Below are positions 1 to 10,300 of a stretch of DNA of 64,000 nt, piece by piece (within the stretch, counting starts at the first letter, position 1; every line of letters begins with the position of its first letter). The notes under the pieces are model-generated. The model saw only the letters and a list, made by a program, of their open reading frames with translations. It did no database searches and was not told the DNA's origin. This stretch comes from CAJQQK01 sp965224225. Its GTDB lineage: Bacteria > Pseudomonadota > Alphaproteobacteria > Rhizobiales > Hyphomicrobiaceae. Made by a program: the position numbers and the translations under genes. The stretch covers positions 992,001 to 1,056,000 of the forward strand of contig CBDCZF010000035.1 in assembly GCA_965224225.1 (NCBI GenBank), in the 5' to 3' direction.

Positions 1-305
1 GGGAGTTTCCAGGCGGCAAGGTGGAGGCTGGTGAAACGCCGGAAGAGGCCCTGATCCGCGAGTTGCGCGAGGAGCTTGCCATCGAAATTTGCGATGATTG
101 CCTGGCACCCTACGTTTTCGCCTCCCACGCCTACGACGACTTTCACCTGCTCATGCCGCTCTTCATCACGAGACGGTGGGAAGGCGAGATCAGCCCACGT
201 GAGGGACAGGCGATCCAATGGGTGCGGGCAATGCGGTTGGGCGACTACGCCATGCCGGAGGCCGATCGGCCACTTGTTCCGTGGCTGAGGGACCTGCTCG
301 GTTAG
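1..305 (+). CDS. MutT-like Nudix hydrolase (C-terminal part)
   Basis: The gene enters from the left edge, so its start is not in the window; the reading frame is open from base 3. The first visible residues contain a complete Nudix box (GGKVEAGE followed by RELREEL), with the glutamates that bind the metal. The short remaining tail is typical of MutT/8-oxo-dGTP diphosphatase proteins of about 135 residues, which remove oxidised nucleotides from the pool. Family assignment is firm. Substrate is inferred, because the N-terminal half is missing. Confidence 0.85.
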   Translation, partial: EFPGGKVEAGETPEEALIRELREELAIEICDDCLAPYVFASHAYDDFHLLMPLFITRRWEGEISPREGQAIQWVRAMRLGDYAMPEADRPLVPWLRDLLG

Positions 306-331
306 AGTACCGGCCTCGTAACGCGCACGCG

Positions 332-1552
332 TCAGGCCAGCCGGTTGAGCAGGACTGCGACGAGCAACGTCTGCGGTAACGAGATAACCGGCAGCATCAG
401 CGCGAGCGCCCACGACCGAGTCGTATCTTTGAGGCTCATGATCTCGGTGTAGTCGGTGGCAACGCCCGCCATCAGGAACGTGAAGCCGTTACCCGGTGCG
501 CCGGCCCGCGTTACGAGGTCGGCTGCGATCGGTGCTGAACCTTCCGAGCAGACCTCCAGAACCGTTGCAAAGATCAGTGTCGCGCCGAGCCCGATCATGG
601 TCGGCCCGAACCATCCGGCAAACGCGTCTGCCGGCAGCACGGCCCTGAGCCCGGCAGCCAGCACGACACCGAACAACAGCCACCGGATCACCATGCGTGA
701 TCCTCTGAGACCGTCGCCAAGCAGTGCTGCTGTACCGGACCAACTTGGCGACAGGCTCCGCCACCATTCAGAGAGCGCCCCTGTCAGACTAAACTTGCCG
801 TCGAGCGCTACGTCGCTGCGGTTCGGGTTGGCCGGCAGCCGGCCGTTGGCGACAAGCGCGTCGAACACCCAGCCCGTGACGATGCCAATCACCGCTGAGA
901 GCACGATGAACGCCAGCGTCAGTTTCCAACCTATCAGCCCGATCAGAACGACTGTCAGGCTGAGCGAATTCCACGGACTTGCGAGCAGGAAAGCAGTGAC
1001 CTGACCGATGGTCGCGCCGCGCTCGTAAAGCTTCATGCCGACCATCAGGATGCCATGGCTACACAGGTCGAACAGGACGCCGGCTGCTGTAGCGCGCAGG
1101 ATACCCGTCGTGCGCCGGCTGCCGGCGAGGGCGCCGACCACGATTTCGCGGGGAATTCGATCGAGGAGGCCAACGAACACGATGCCGAGCGCCATGCCCC
1201 ACCACATCGCGTTCATGAGTTCGTAGGTGCCGGCTGCGAAATGAGCGAGGCTTGAATGCGTCTCGCCACTGCCGTTGAACAACAAATGCGCCAGATAGCC
1301 AATAGTCACCAGGGCGGCACTAGACCACAGCATCCAGTCGATCCGGCGCTTGCCGGTCGTGCCGCCAGTTTCAGGATCGCAGCACGATGAGACCGGTGCC
1401 GATTTGGCCGCCGCGCCGCAGCACGATGTCATGGCTTGCGCTGGTGCCGGGGCACCGCAGCAGGATGGTGTCGAGGCCGGCACGGCCTTGGAGCTGCAAC
1501 AGCTGTCACTCGACGTGCCGTGTGCGTGGCCTGTTTCTTTATCGTCCTTCAT
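332..1552 (-). CDS. SO_0444-like Cu/Zn efflux permease (PF03773 type)
   Basis: A predicted inner-membrane permease of about 406 residues. The first ~65 residues are soluble and carry four Cys-Cys pairs (SCCSS, SCCGA twice, SCCDP), plausible soft-metal ligands. The rest is hydrophobic, with several membrane segments and the ATDYTEI/EVCSEGSAPIA region typical of the permease family (PF03773/DUF318). Relatives are annotated as Cu/Zn efflux transporters. I chose the ATG at 1552 because an upstream start would overlap the next gene and add an unrelated extension. Metal specificity is inferred from the Cys pairs. Confidence 0.75.
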   Translation of the reverse strand: MKDDKETGHAHGTSSDSCCSSKAVPASTPSCCGAPAPAQAMTSCCGAAAKSAPVSSCCDPETGGTTGKRRIDWMLWSSAALVTIGYLAHLLFNGSGETHSSLAHFAAGTYELMNAMWWGMALGIVFVGLLDRIPREIVVGALAGSRRTTGILRATAAGVLFDLCSHGILMVGMKLYERGATIGQVTAFLLASPWNSLSLTVVLIGLIGWKLTLAFIVLSAVIGIVTGWVFDALVANGRLPANPNRSDVALDGKFSLTGALSEWWRSLSPSWSGTAALLGDGLRGSRMVIRWLLFGVVLAAGLRAVLPADAFAGWFGPTMIGLGATLIFATVLEVCSEGSAPIAADLVTRAGAPGNGFTFLMAGVATDYTEIMSLKDTTRSWALALMLPVISLPQTLLVAVLLNRLA

Positions 1553-1586
1553 ACCGCGCACTATGGACCTTCCCGTTACGGTAAGG

Positions 1587-2399
1587 TCAAGAGGACTTTC
1601 TTTCCGGCATCGCCAGCGTTGCGACATGAAAATCCGGCCCGCCGTAGCCTGCCTCGACCGGGATTGTCAGAACGCGCCCCGTGTCGGTCTTACGCACATT
1701 CGGCTGGACCGTGACGATCGGATCGGTTTCGGCTTGGGCGATCGCTTCGGCAACTGTGGTGCTGCGGCCGACCCGCTGCAGATTGAGCCTGGTCGCGAAG
1801 ACCATCGTTCGCTGGTTGGAATCGGCGTCGGCAACGGCGATCTCAGGACGAATCCAGACGGAGTCGACCGCCTCGCTACCGTCATGAGCAAGTGCATGGT
1901 CACCCGGTGCCGGTGCCAGGAAGAAGTGCGTGTCGAAACGCTTCGGCAAGGTCGCCGGCGTGATCCAGTGCGCGAACGGCGTCAGCTGGTCGAGCGCCAG
2001 CCGCAATCCTTCGCGCTCGGCTACGTCGGCCATGCCGATCTCGTTTGCGTCGAGCGCAGTGCGGTACTTTTCGCCCAGGGCCTGTGCCCGCGCGCCATCG
2101 ACAATCGCTCCCGTCGCCGGATCACGCGCATAGAGCACGCCGCACTCTTCGAACGCCTCACGCGCTGCCGCCGTGCGCACCGCCAGTTGATTGTCGTCGA
2201 GCATTTCGGCACCATCGGCGAACGCACGCACACGCGGGTCCCGGTCGCTGTCATCGAGCGATCCGCCCGGGAAAACGATGGCGCCCGATGCAAAGTCGAT
2301 CTGATGATGGCGCACAACCATGAAGACCTCGATGCCGGCGGGTGAATCGCGCAGCAGAAGTACGGTTGCAGAGAGACGTGGCGTGACGGGCTCGGACAT
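1587..2399 (-). CDS. Nudix hydrolase, NUDT19/CoA-diphosphatase-like
   Basis: A 270-residue protein with an N-terminal Nudix fold: the substrate strand ends in IVFPGGSLDDSD, and the catalytic helix AAREAFEECG carries the metal-binding glutamates. The spacing between the GG turn and the REAFEE helix is longer than in MutT, as in the NUDT7/NUDT19 group, which hydrolyses CoA and acyl-CoA esters. The gene follows an enoyl-CoA hydratase on the same strand with a gap of about 50 bases, which would suit a CoA-thioester role. Substrate is inference. Confidence 0.75.
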   Translation of the reverse strand: MSEPVTPRLSATVLLLRDSPAGIEVFMVVRHHQIDFASGAIVFPGGSLDDSDRDPRVRAFADGAEMLDDNQLAVRTAAAREAFEECGVLYARDPATGAIVDGARAQALGEKYRTALDANEIGMADVAEREGLRLALDQLTPFAHWITPATLPKRFDTHFFLAPAPGDHALAHDGSEAVDSVWIRPEIAVADADSNQRTMVFATRLNLQRVGRSTTVAEAIAQAETDPIVTVQPNVRKTDTGRVLTIPVEAGYGGPDFHVATLAMPERKSS

Positions 2400-2449
2400 G
2401 GCGTGGTCCCTCGATGGATTGCGTGAGTGAGGTGGTGAAGGGCGTTCGT

Positions 2450-3247
2450 TCAGGCTTTTTTCTTGGCGGCGAAGAACTGGGCAATGCGGGCCTGCGGCTC
2501 TCCGGTGTCATAGGCGGCCGCCAGCGCATCGATACCGGCATAGATACCCTCTCCAACGGAGGTTTCCTCCCAGCGGTTCATCAGCTGCTTCTGGGACCTG
2601 ACCGCTTGCGGCGCCGCCCGGCAGATCGGCTTCAGCCAATCATCGACGGCAGCGTCGAGATCCGCCGCCGGCACGACCTTCTGGACGAATTGCATCTCGT
2701 AGGCAACCCTGGCATCGAACGTGTCGCCGGTCAGAAGTATCTCACGCGTCCGGCCCCAGCCGATCTGGCCCGGCAGCAGGGCAGCCTCGATCACCGAGGG
2801 CAGGCCCATGTGCACTTCCGGCATACCGAAGACCGCATTGTCGCTTGCCACGCGCATGTCGCAACTTGCCGCCACCTCGAGGCCGGCGCCCAGACAAAAC
2901 CCGTTGACGCGGGCGATCACCGGCTGCGGCGCGTTGCGGATGGCGCGGCAGGCCTTGTGCAGGTTCGTGATGTAAAGGCGCGCCTTGTCGTGGTCGAGAT
3001 TGCCCAGTTCATTGAGGTCGGCACCGCCGATGAATGAGCGCTCGCCGGCGCCGGTGAGAACGATGGCACGGCTCTCGGTGTCTGCCGACAGACGCTCGAT
3101 GGTCTCGCGCAATGCGGTCACGATCGACGTCGAGAGGCAATTGAGCCGGGCCGAATTGTTCACCGTGACCCAGGCAATCGTGCCGCTACCGCCCTGCCAG
3201 GCAGGGTCGACGGGTCGCTCGACAATCTCGACGCCAGATTTGCTCAC
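2450..3247 (-). CDS. Enoyl-CoA hydratase/isomerase family protein
   Basis: Crotonase-fold protein of about 265 residues. The oxyanion-hole segment GAGERSFIGGADLNELG and the active-site region GMPEVHMGLPSVIEAALLP are both present, with the expected Glu in the latter. It probably hydrates or isomerises an acyl-CoA; substrate cannot be read from sequence. I place the start at the GTG at 3247, which has AAAGGGA about 8 bases upstream; an in-frame ATG at 3295 would add 16 poorly conserved-looking residues. Likely co-transcribed with the Nudix gene downstream. Confidence 0.85.
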   Translation of the reverse strand: MSKSGVEIVERPVDPAWQGGSGTIAWVTVNNSARLNCLSTSIVTALRETIERLSADTESRAIVLTGAGERSFIGGADLNELGNLDHDKARLYITNLHKACRAIRNAPQPVIARVNGFCLGAGLEVAASCDMRVASDNAVFGMPEVHMGLPSVIEAALLPGQIGWGRTREILLTGDTFDARVAYEMQFVQKVVPAADLDAAVDDWLKPICRAAPQAVRSQKQLMNRWEETSVGEGIYAGIDALAAAYDTGEPQARIAQFFAAKKKA

Positions 3248-3423
3248 GCTACGATTCCCTTTCGATGCGATATGGCCGGAATTTACGGGGGCCACTATCC
3301 GGCAGCCATCTCATTTGAAATGATTAGTCCTGAACTTGACGCCGTGCCCACAATCGACAAGCTCGCAGTCAACTGATTCGGGGCAGTGGCCTGACGACAG
3401 GCCCGGCCCGTTGGCGAGGCGAC

Positions 3424-4056
3424 ATGACGCTCACCAATCGTGTGACACCAGAAGGCGAAATCATCGCGACACCGGCGCGCGGCACGCTGATGGGCAATCG
3501 CGGCGGCATGATGCATCGCCTCGACAAAACGCTCGGGCCGCGCCTATGGGTCTCCAAGCAGTGGATCGCCTGTCGCCTGTCGTTCAAGGGCCGCTGGCGC
3601 GAAGTGATGGGCCCCAACAGCTATACGGAGTTGTTTTTCCTCGACGAGGCAACCTCGTTCGCAGCCGGCCACCGGCCCTGTTACGAATGCCGGCGCCAGG
3701 ATGCGCTGGCCTTTGCCGAACTGTGGGCCGATGCCCAGGGTGGCGCCCAGCCGCGCGTGCGGGCCGGCGATATGGACAACCGCCTGCATGCTGAACGTCT
3801 CACTGAAGACGGCGACAAGGCGACCTTTGCAGCGCCGTTGGCGAGGCTGCCAACCGGCGCCATGGTACGCTGGCAGGATGGCCCGCATCTGGTCATCAGT
3901 GATCGCCTGTTTCGCTGGTCGCCCGAAGGTTACGTCGGCGCCTTCGACATCGCCCCGGATGAGATCGTCGAAGTTCTGACTCCGCCGAGCACGCTTCGTG
4001 TATTCGAGGCCGGCTATGACGCGGACGTGCACGAAAGCGCGTTGGCGTTCATGTAG
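3424..4056 (+). CDS. Unrecognised 210-residue protein with CxxC
   Basis: I do not recognise a named family. The protein is soluble, with no signal peptide or membrane segment. A distinctive GHRPCYECRR stretch (Cys86 and Cys89) resembles the R-P-C-x-x-C pattern of small metal-binding modules such as the Ada N-terminal domain, but only these two cysteines are close together. The segment around residues 38-75 is rich in W, R and F and could bind nucleic acid. Codon use resembles the neighbours. It stands alone on the plus strand, convergent with the PLP enzyme gene. Confidence 0.7.
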   Translation: MTLTNRVTPEGEIIATPARGTLMGNRGGMMHRLDKTLGPRLWVSKQWIACRLSFKGRWREVMGPNSYTELFFLDEATSFAAGHRPCYECRRQDALAFAELWADAQGGAQPRVRAGDMDNRLHAERLTEDGDKATFAAPLARLPTGAMVRWQDGPHLVISDRLFRWSPEGYVGAFDIAPDEIVEVLTPPSTLRVFEAGYDADVHESALAFM

Positions 4057-4156
4057 TGTTGTTCGATCTACAGCAGGACCCGGCGCAACAAAGCCCAATT
4101 GATGATCCGGAAATTGAAGCGCGAATGTGCAGCGAAATTCTTCGAATAATGAGCAT

Positions 4157-4194
4157 GTTCGCACCCGTTTCCGTCCCGTCGGATATTGCTCTAG
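4157..4194. repeat. Partial copy of the 16.05-kb palindromic repeat
   Basis: Thirty-eight bases match positions 16089-16126 with three differences. The shared core is GTTCGCACCCG, then TTCCGTCC, then TTGCTCTAG. Only the right half of the palindrome is kept here. It lies between convergent genes, a usual place for such elements. Confidence 0.75.
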
Positions 4195-4214
4195 CCCGAC
4201 CTAGATCGGGCTAG
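4191..4214. terminator. Palindrome between convergent genes
   Basis: A perfect 9-base inverted repeat (ctagcccga ... tcgggctag) with a 6-base loop lies between two convergent genes. It could end transcription from either side, though no T-run follows. The half-sequence CCCGATC-TAG is also found at the stop codons of the genes ending at 11891 and 36111. Confidence 0.45.
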
Positions 4215-4239
4215 TTGAACAACGGCATCGAGCGCTCTT

Positions 4240-5487
4240 TTAGTATTCGGCCGTCAGGCCGCCTGCGCCGGTGCCCCGCCTGCGAACATGATCGACTGCG
4301 CTACGCAGATCTGCCAGGTAGGCATCCATCATGGGCACATGCAGCATCGACATCATGCGATGAATGGCCTTCGGTTCTTGCAGCAGACCTGCGACCCAGC
4401 CCTTATCCTTCATGACCTCGGCGACCTCGAAAATATCCATGTCTTCGGCAGCAAAGGCCACGATAGACAACTCTGGATCACCTAGAACGCTGAACCCACT
4501 GAGCGCGCTGATGCCGGCACGATAAGTTGCAACACCCTCCATGAGGCTCTCAGCGATAGTGCAATAGCCCGAACGGCCAAGGCCTTTGAACAACGCCCAG
4601 GCACCGGCGATCGCACCGCCCGCGCGCGTGCCGACAATCGTGGTCGTTACAAAACGACCATTGGGCCAGCCCGAAAACTCGAAACCGTGATAGCGGGCAA
4701 GGCCGTTGGACCTGTAGAACAAGGTCGAAATTGGCTTGGGCGCATAACCGAACTTGTGCAAATCGGCCGAGAGTGACGACACGCCGTCGATTGCGAGATC
4801 GAAGTCCGGCACCCGCCCACCATTCGCCTTGACGAAGGGGGCAAGATAACCGCCGACACAAGCATCCACATGCAGCCAAAGCCCTCGCGACCTGGCAAGT
4901 TGCGCCAGTTCACCAATCGGATCGAACACGCCATAGGGGAAGCAGGGCGCCGAGCCGACAAGCATTATGGTGTCGGCATCGACGGCGTTCTCAAGCGCCA
5001 AGGTGTCAGCGCGCAGATCGGCGCCTACTGGCAAACGCCGCACCTCGAGATCCATCAGTCGGGCCGCCTTGTCGAACGCCGGATGCGCCGAGATCGCCAT
5101 CACGATGTTACCCCGATGGCCGGGCGCGCCTCGCTTGGCACGGGCAGCGTCGCGGCATGTCTGCACCGCCTGAATGATGCTTTCCGTACCACCGGTCGTT
5201 ACGAACCCGGTGGCACCTTCCGGCGCATTGAACAGATCGAGCGCCATTGAGATGATCTCATGCTCCATCCGCTCGATGCTCGGAAACGCCCGGGTTCGGC
5301 CAAGAGCGTTTTCGTGGAAGAAGGCGTTGTAGGCCGCTCGTGCGATCTCAGATGCCTCGTCCGAACCCTTGAAAACGAAAAGCGGAACGCGACCGTGCTG
5401 CCAGTCGGCATCGCCCAATTTGAGATCTTCTAGCGCGGCAAGGACGCGGTCCTTGCCGACGCCCTTTTCAGGAAACGCCAAATGCAT
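4240..5487 (-). CDS. Sphingosine-1-phosphate-lyase-like PLP enzyme
   Basis: Group II pyridoxal-phosphate decarboxylase of about 415 residues. The cofactor Asp lies in LHVDACVGGYLAPF, and the Schiff-base Lys in SADLHKFGYAPKP, the signature of the sphingosine-phosphate lyase branch (S-A-D-x-H-K-Y/F-G-Y-A-P-K). SPL enzymes cleave phosphorylated sphingoid bases to phosphoethanolamine and an aldehyde; bacterial members may act on other amines. Of two ATGs, 5487 is better spaced from the strong AAGGAGGTGG site than 5493. It is last in a leftward set with an ABC exporter and a Pls-like synthetase, so a role in that product is possible. Confidence 0.85.
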   Translation of the reverse strand: MHLAFPEKGVGKDRVLAALEDLKLGDADWQHGRVPLFVFKGSDEASEIARAAYNAFFHENALGRTRAFPSIERMEHEIISMALDLFNAPEGATGFVTTGGTESIIQAVQTCRDAARAKRGAPGHRGNIVMAISAHPAFDKAARLMDLEVRRLPVGADLRADTLALENAVDADTIMLVGSAPCFPYGVFDPIGELAQLARSRGLWLHVDACVGGYLAPFVKANGGRVPDFDLAIDGVSSLSADLHKFGYAPKPISTLFYRSNGLARYHGFEFSGWPNGRFVTTTIVGTRAGGAIAGAWALFKGLGRSGYCTIAESLMEGVATYRAGISALSGFSVLGDPELSIVAFAAEDMDIFEVAEVMKDKGWVAGLLQEPKAIHRMMSMLHVPMMDAYLADLRSAVDHVRRRGTGAGGLTAEY

Positions 5488-5574
5488 CGCCATCCACCTC
5501 CTTTAAGGGCCTGCCCGCGGCAAGCCTCGTCGATAAATGAGCCGGCTCGGCTTGTTACCTATTGCCTCGCATGG

Positions 5575-6368
5575 TCAGGCTGGGGTCGGCCGCCCGCCGG
5601 TCCGGCGTGCCGGATCATAGACGAATATCGCAGCTCCCATGAATGCAACGAATGTCGCCACGACGATGGCGAGGGCCGGCCAGTTGACCTGCAGGTAAAG
5701 CGCGAAACGAATGAGTTCGACTGCGTATGTAAAGGGATTCCAGCTGCAGATCGTAAACAGCGTGAGGCTCGACTCCTGCATCTTCCAAAGTGGATAGAGA
5801 GCCGAGGAGGCAAAGAACATCGGGAAAATGACGAAGTTCATGACGCCTGCAAAATTCTCAAGCTGCCTGATCGTTGAAGACAACAGCATGCCGAGAGCAC
5901 CGAGCATCATGCCGCTCAAGATGAGCGCCGGTAAGACGGCGAGATAGCCGAGGTCGGGCAGCTCGATGCCGAACAGGCGCGAGAGCAGCAGGAATGTGTA
6001 GACCTGCAAAAGCGAAACGGCCACGCCCGCGAACAGGCGCGAGAGCAGCAGAAAACTGCGCGGCAGCGGGGTTAGCAGCAGAACCCGCATCGAGCCCATT
6101 TCGCGATCGTAGACCATGGACAGCGAGTTCTGCATGCCGTTGAAGAGCTGGATCATCGCAATGAGGCCGGGCGTAATGTAAACATCATAGGTGATGTAGG
6201 TCTCGTAGGGCGGGATGATCGAGACGCCGAGTGCCGCCCTGAAGCCGGCTGCGAAAATCAACAACCATACGAGCGGGCGGACAAGCGCTGCAAAGAAGCG
6301 TTCACGCTGCTGCAGAAAGCGTAGGAATTCGCGTCTGACGATGCCAAGGAAGGCGCGGACGTAGTGGG

Positions 6369-6372
<4 letters not shown>
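5575..6372 (-). CDS. ABC-2 type exporter permease
   Basis: A 265-residue inner-membrane protein with about six hydrophobic segments, of the ABC2_membrane/NodJ type. The first cytosolic helix (REFLRFLQQRERFFAALVRPL) and the following segment are characteristic. Its start overlaps the stop of the ATPase gene by four bases, so the two form one exporter. The motif FLLLSRLF occurs twice, 20 residues apart, encoded by an exact 21-base direct repeat. Subfamily resembles the permeases found beside PQQ-alcohol dehydrogenase systems, but no such dehydrogenase is here. Substrate unknown. Confidence 0.85.
5971..6051. repeat. 21-base direct repeat inside the permease gene
   Basis: The sequence beginning gaacaggcgcgagagcagca occurs exactly at 5971-5991 and 6031-6051, with a 60-base period that keeps the frame. 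It encodes the repeated LLLSRLF motif, so it may be an in-frame duplication of one membrane-helix end. Confidence 0.8.
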
Positions 6373-7169
<797 letters not shown>

Positions 7170-7342
7170 CAATCGGCGAGTTGACCCGATAACGGCGGCG
7201 CATCGTGGCAGTCATTGAGGTCAATCATGAACTCCAGCAAGGAGCGACACGCCCAAGCCGAACGATACAGTCATCCATTTGCGCTTGCCAGAGACACGTG
7301 CAGCCCCGCTCGCGGAACCCGCGCGCTGGTGCATAGATCGAG

Positions 7343-10300
7343 TTAAACCGGCTCGGCAGGATTGCCTTGCCAGCGCTCAGCGCGGCGCGTGCGCGAGCCC
7401 TTCATCAGGAAGCCGTCGGGAGAAAGCTCCGTGCTCGGCGCCATTTCGACACCGTAGTGCACATAGCCCGCCGGCCCAATCGAACAGCCGTCGCCGATCA
7501 CGATCCGGTCGGACCGGAACAGACCGTCCTCCAGGGCATGGGCTTGGATCGAAACGCCGGCATTGATACAGACGTTGTCGCCGATCGCGACAAGCGGCTT
7601 TTCAGGAATGACGCTGCCGTCGTCGAACAGCTTGCGGCCGACCTTGGCACCGAGCGCCCGATAGATCCAGCCGCGCAGCGGCGTCCCGCGGAAGGCGCCC
7701 TTGATCGGCGTTTCGCCAAGCTTCCAGTGACGCTCCACCCACCAGAAATGCGGATCGTGGATGGTGCATTGGCTGGGTTTCATGCGAACGCGGAGCAGGC
7801 TCAGGCGCTCGACTGCGAGCGAATAGACGAGCGTATATCCCGCCCAGCCCGCAAGACAGATGGCCAGCGCCCCGGGACCCAGTTCCCGGTAGAGCGGCAT
7901 GGCTGCATAACCGATCGCAAGCAATCCGAACAGCAGGCCCCATTGAGCGAGCAGATAGAGGAGAGCGGTGCGCAGGTTGTATCGGTTCTTGGCCTCGAGG
8001 CGCGCCTTGCCGGCCGCTGTCCGCGGCACGGGGTCGAATGCATTGCTGTTGACCACGCGGCGCGGGATCTCGAAGCTTGGCGATCCGAGCAGGCCGACGT
8101 CGTGGCGCATCGCCCCGGTCACCGGCACCATTACTTTCGAGGCGAGCAGGCAGTTGTCGCCCGTCCGGCCGGCAGCGGGATAATAGACGATGTTGCCAAC
8201 GAAGCTTCCCGTCCCGAGGCGGGCCGGCATAAGCCGAAACTCGCGGCTGCCGACCTGGCGATTGATCACGGAAAGCCCGTCTGAAACCATCGCCCCGGAA
8301 CCGACCTCGAAGTCTGCAGGCGACTCGATGGCCGTTGCCGTACCGAAATTCGAGCCGGTCTGGCGCAGCTCCGGCTGGGCAACACCGAGCCAGCCGAGAT
8401 AGCGCACGATGAACGAGCTGTCGCCGAACAATGTGTGATAGGCCGGCACGTTACTCACCAGATCGAGCGCATCGGCGATCATGTGATGGAGGCCGTAGAG
8501 CGGATAGACGCGACCGGGCTCGATCAGCCGCCGGAGCAGGCGCATGACGATCAGTTGCACAATGAGCCCCAGGCCGAGCAGTCCGGTCAGCAAGAGCGCA
8601 GCAGTCAGCGCAAGCCCTGCGAGACCGTCGAACGTGATGGTCGCCGACATGCTCGCGGAAAGGTCATCGACGACAGCAGCCGACGATTGACCGCTGACCA
8701 TCTCAGCACCTGCGATCGACAACGTTGCAGCCAACGCGGCCGCCACGACGACACTGACGAGCCGAGCCGCTGCAAAGCCCACGCGCCGTGCACGCGACGT
8801 CGACTGGTTGGCAAAGTGTCGATAGTCATTTTCTGTCGGTTCTGCCGGCGAGCCATGACACGCAGTTCCCGGCGCAATCCGCTGGCCTTCGAGTAAGGCG
8901 GAGGCATGCGCAAGCTGACCGTCATCGCCGATCTCGGTACCGAGATCGACAACGGCGCCTTCGCCGATCGTCGCGCGGGCACCAATCGCTATCGGACCAA
9001 CTCGCAGAAAGCCGTTCTCGGCCCGGTAACCCATCACCCAGCACTGCTTTCTGAGCACCGCATCATCACCTATCGACAAGAGATCGGTGATCAACGGCAC
9101 CGTCCGGCTCAGGATCAGCGCATTGTCACCAATGCGCGCGCCAAGCAGGCGTAGATAGACGTTGAACAGCGCCGAACCGCGAAACAGCGACCAGGGACTC
9201 TGCTCGACGAGTTGACGCACCATCCAGAAGCGGAAATAGGCAAGGCTCCAGAGCGGAATGCGTCCTGCCCGCCAGCGCCCGATCACCAGCCACTTGGCCG
9301 CAATCGGCAGCAGCATCAGCACCGCCAGACTGCCGGCTGCGAAACCAGTCGCACGCGCGAACTTGCTCAAGAAATCGTCGCCGCCTGCAATCCATGTAAG
9401 ACCGCCGATGGCAAGTCCCGCATATAGAGAGGCAACGGCTGCATAGAAGCAAAACTGCAATGCACCGCACAAATAATACTGCGCATCACTCGCCTCGTGG
9501 GCGGCTTCGCGTTCCGCCCGCGCATCCGTTCCAGGTGCCTCGAGGCGAGGCGCGACCACAGCCGCCAGCCGGGCAATCGTTGGATGCCGGTAGATCTCGG
9601 AGATCGACACGCGAGCTGCCTGCATCTCACGGTTGAGCGCGGCTGCAAACCGCGCCATCAGCAGAGAATGGGCACCGAGATCCTCGAAGAAATTATCGCC
9701 AACCGAGACCTGCTCGATGCCGAGCGTCCGGCATAGCGTGTCGGCGAGGCACCGTTCCAGCTCACTGCCGGGCTCGACGGGCGCCGCTTGCGGCAGTGTC
9801 AGGCGCGGGCGCACCGGCGAAGGCAGCGCCTTGCGGTCGGCCTTCTGGCTGGCAAGCAGCGGGATGCGCTCGATCTCTTCGAGGTAGGCGGGCACCATGT
9901 AGCCCGGCAGGCGTTGGCGCAGGCCTGAAAAGATGGCCTCGCGCGACGGACTTTGCCCGCCCGAAGCGCGTGTGAAATAGGCCACCAGATCCGTCACGCC
10001 GGGCAAGGTCTCCTGGGTCGTGACGACGGCCTGTGCAATACCCGGCATTTCCAGCAGCACGTTTTCGATTTCGGCAAGTTCAATGCGATAGCCGCGGATC
10101 TTGACCTGGGTATCGATGCGCCCGAGATATTCAATTCTACCGGCCGCTGTGATCCGGGCCATGTCACCGGTGCGGTAGAGCCGTGCCGAGGGATTGTCGC
10201 CAAGTTCGAGGAAATCGGCGATGAATGCCTTGGCCGTGAGATCCGGGCGGTTGACGTAGCCCACCGCCAACCCAATGCCGGCAATGGCGAGTTCGCCTGC

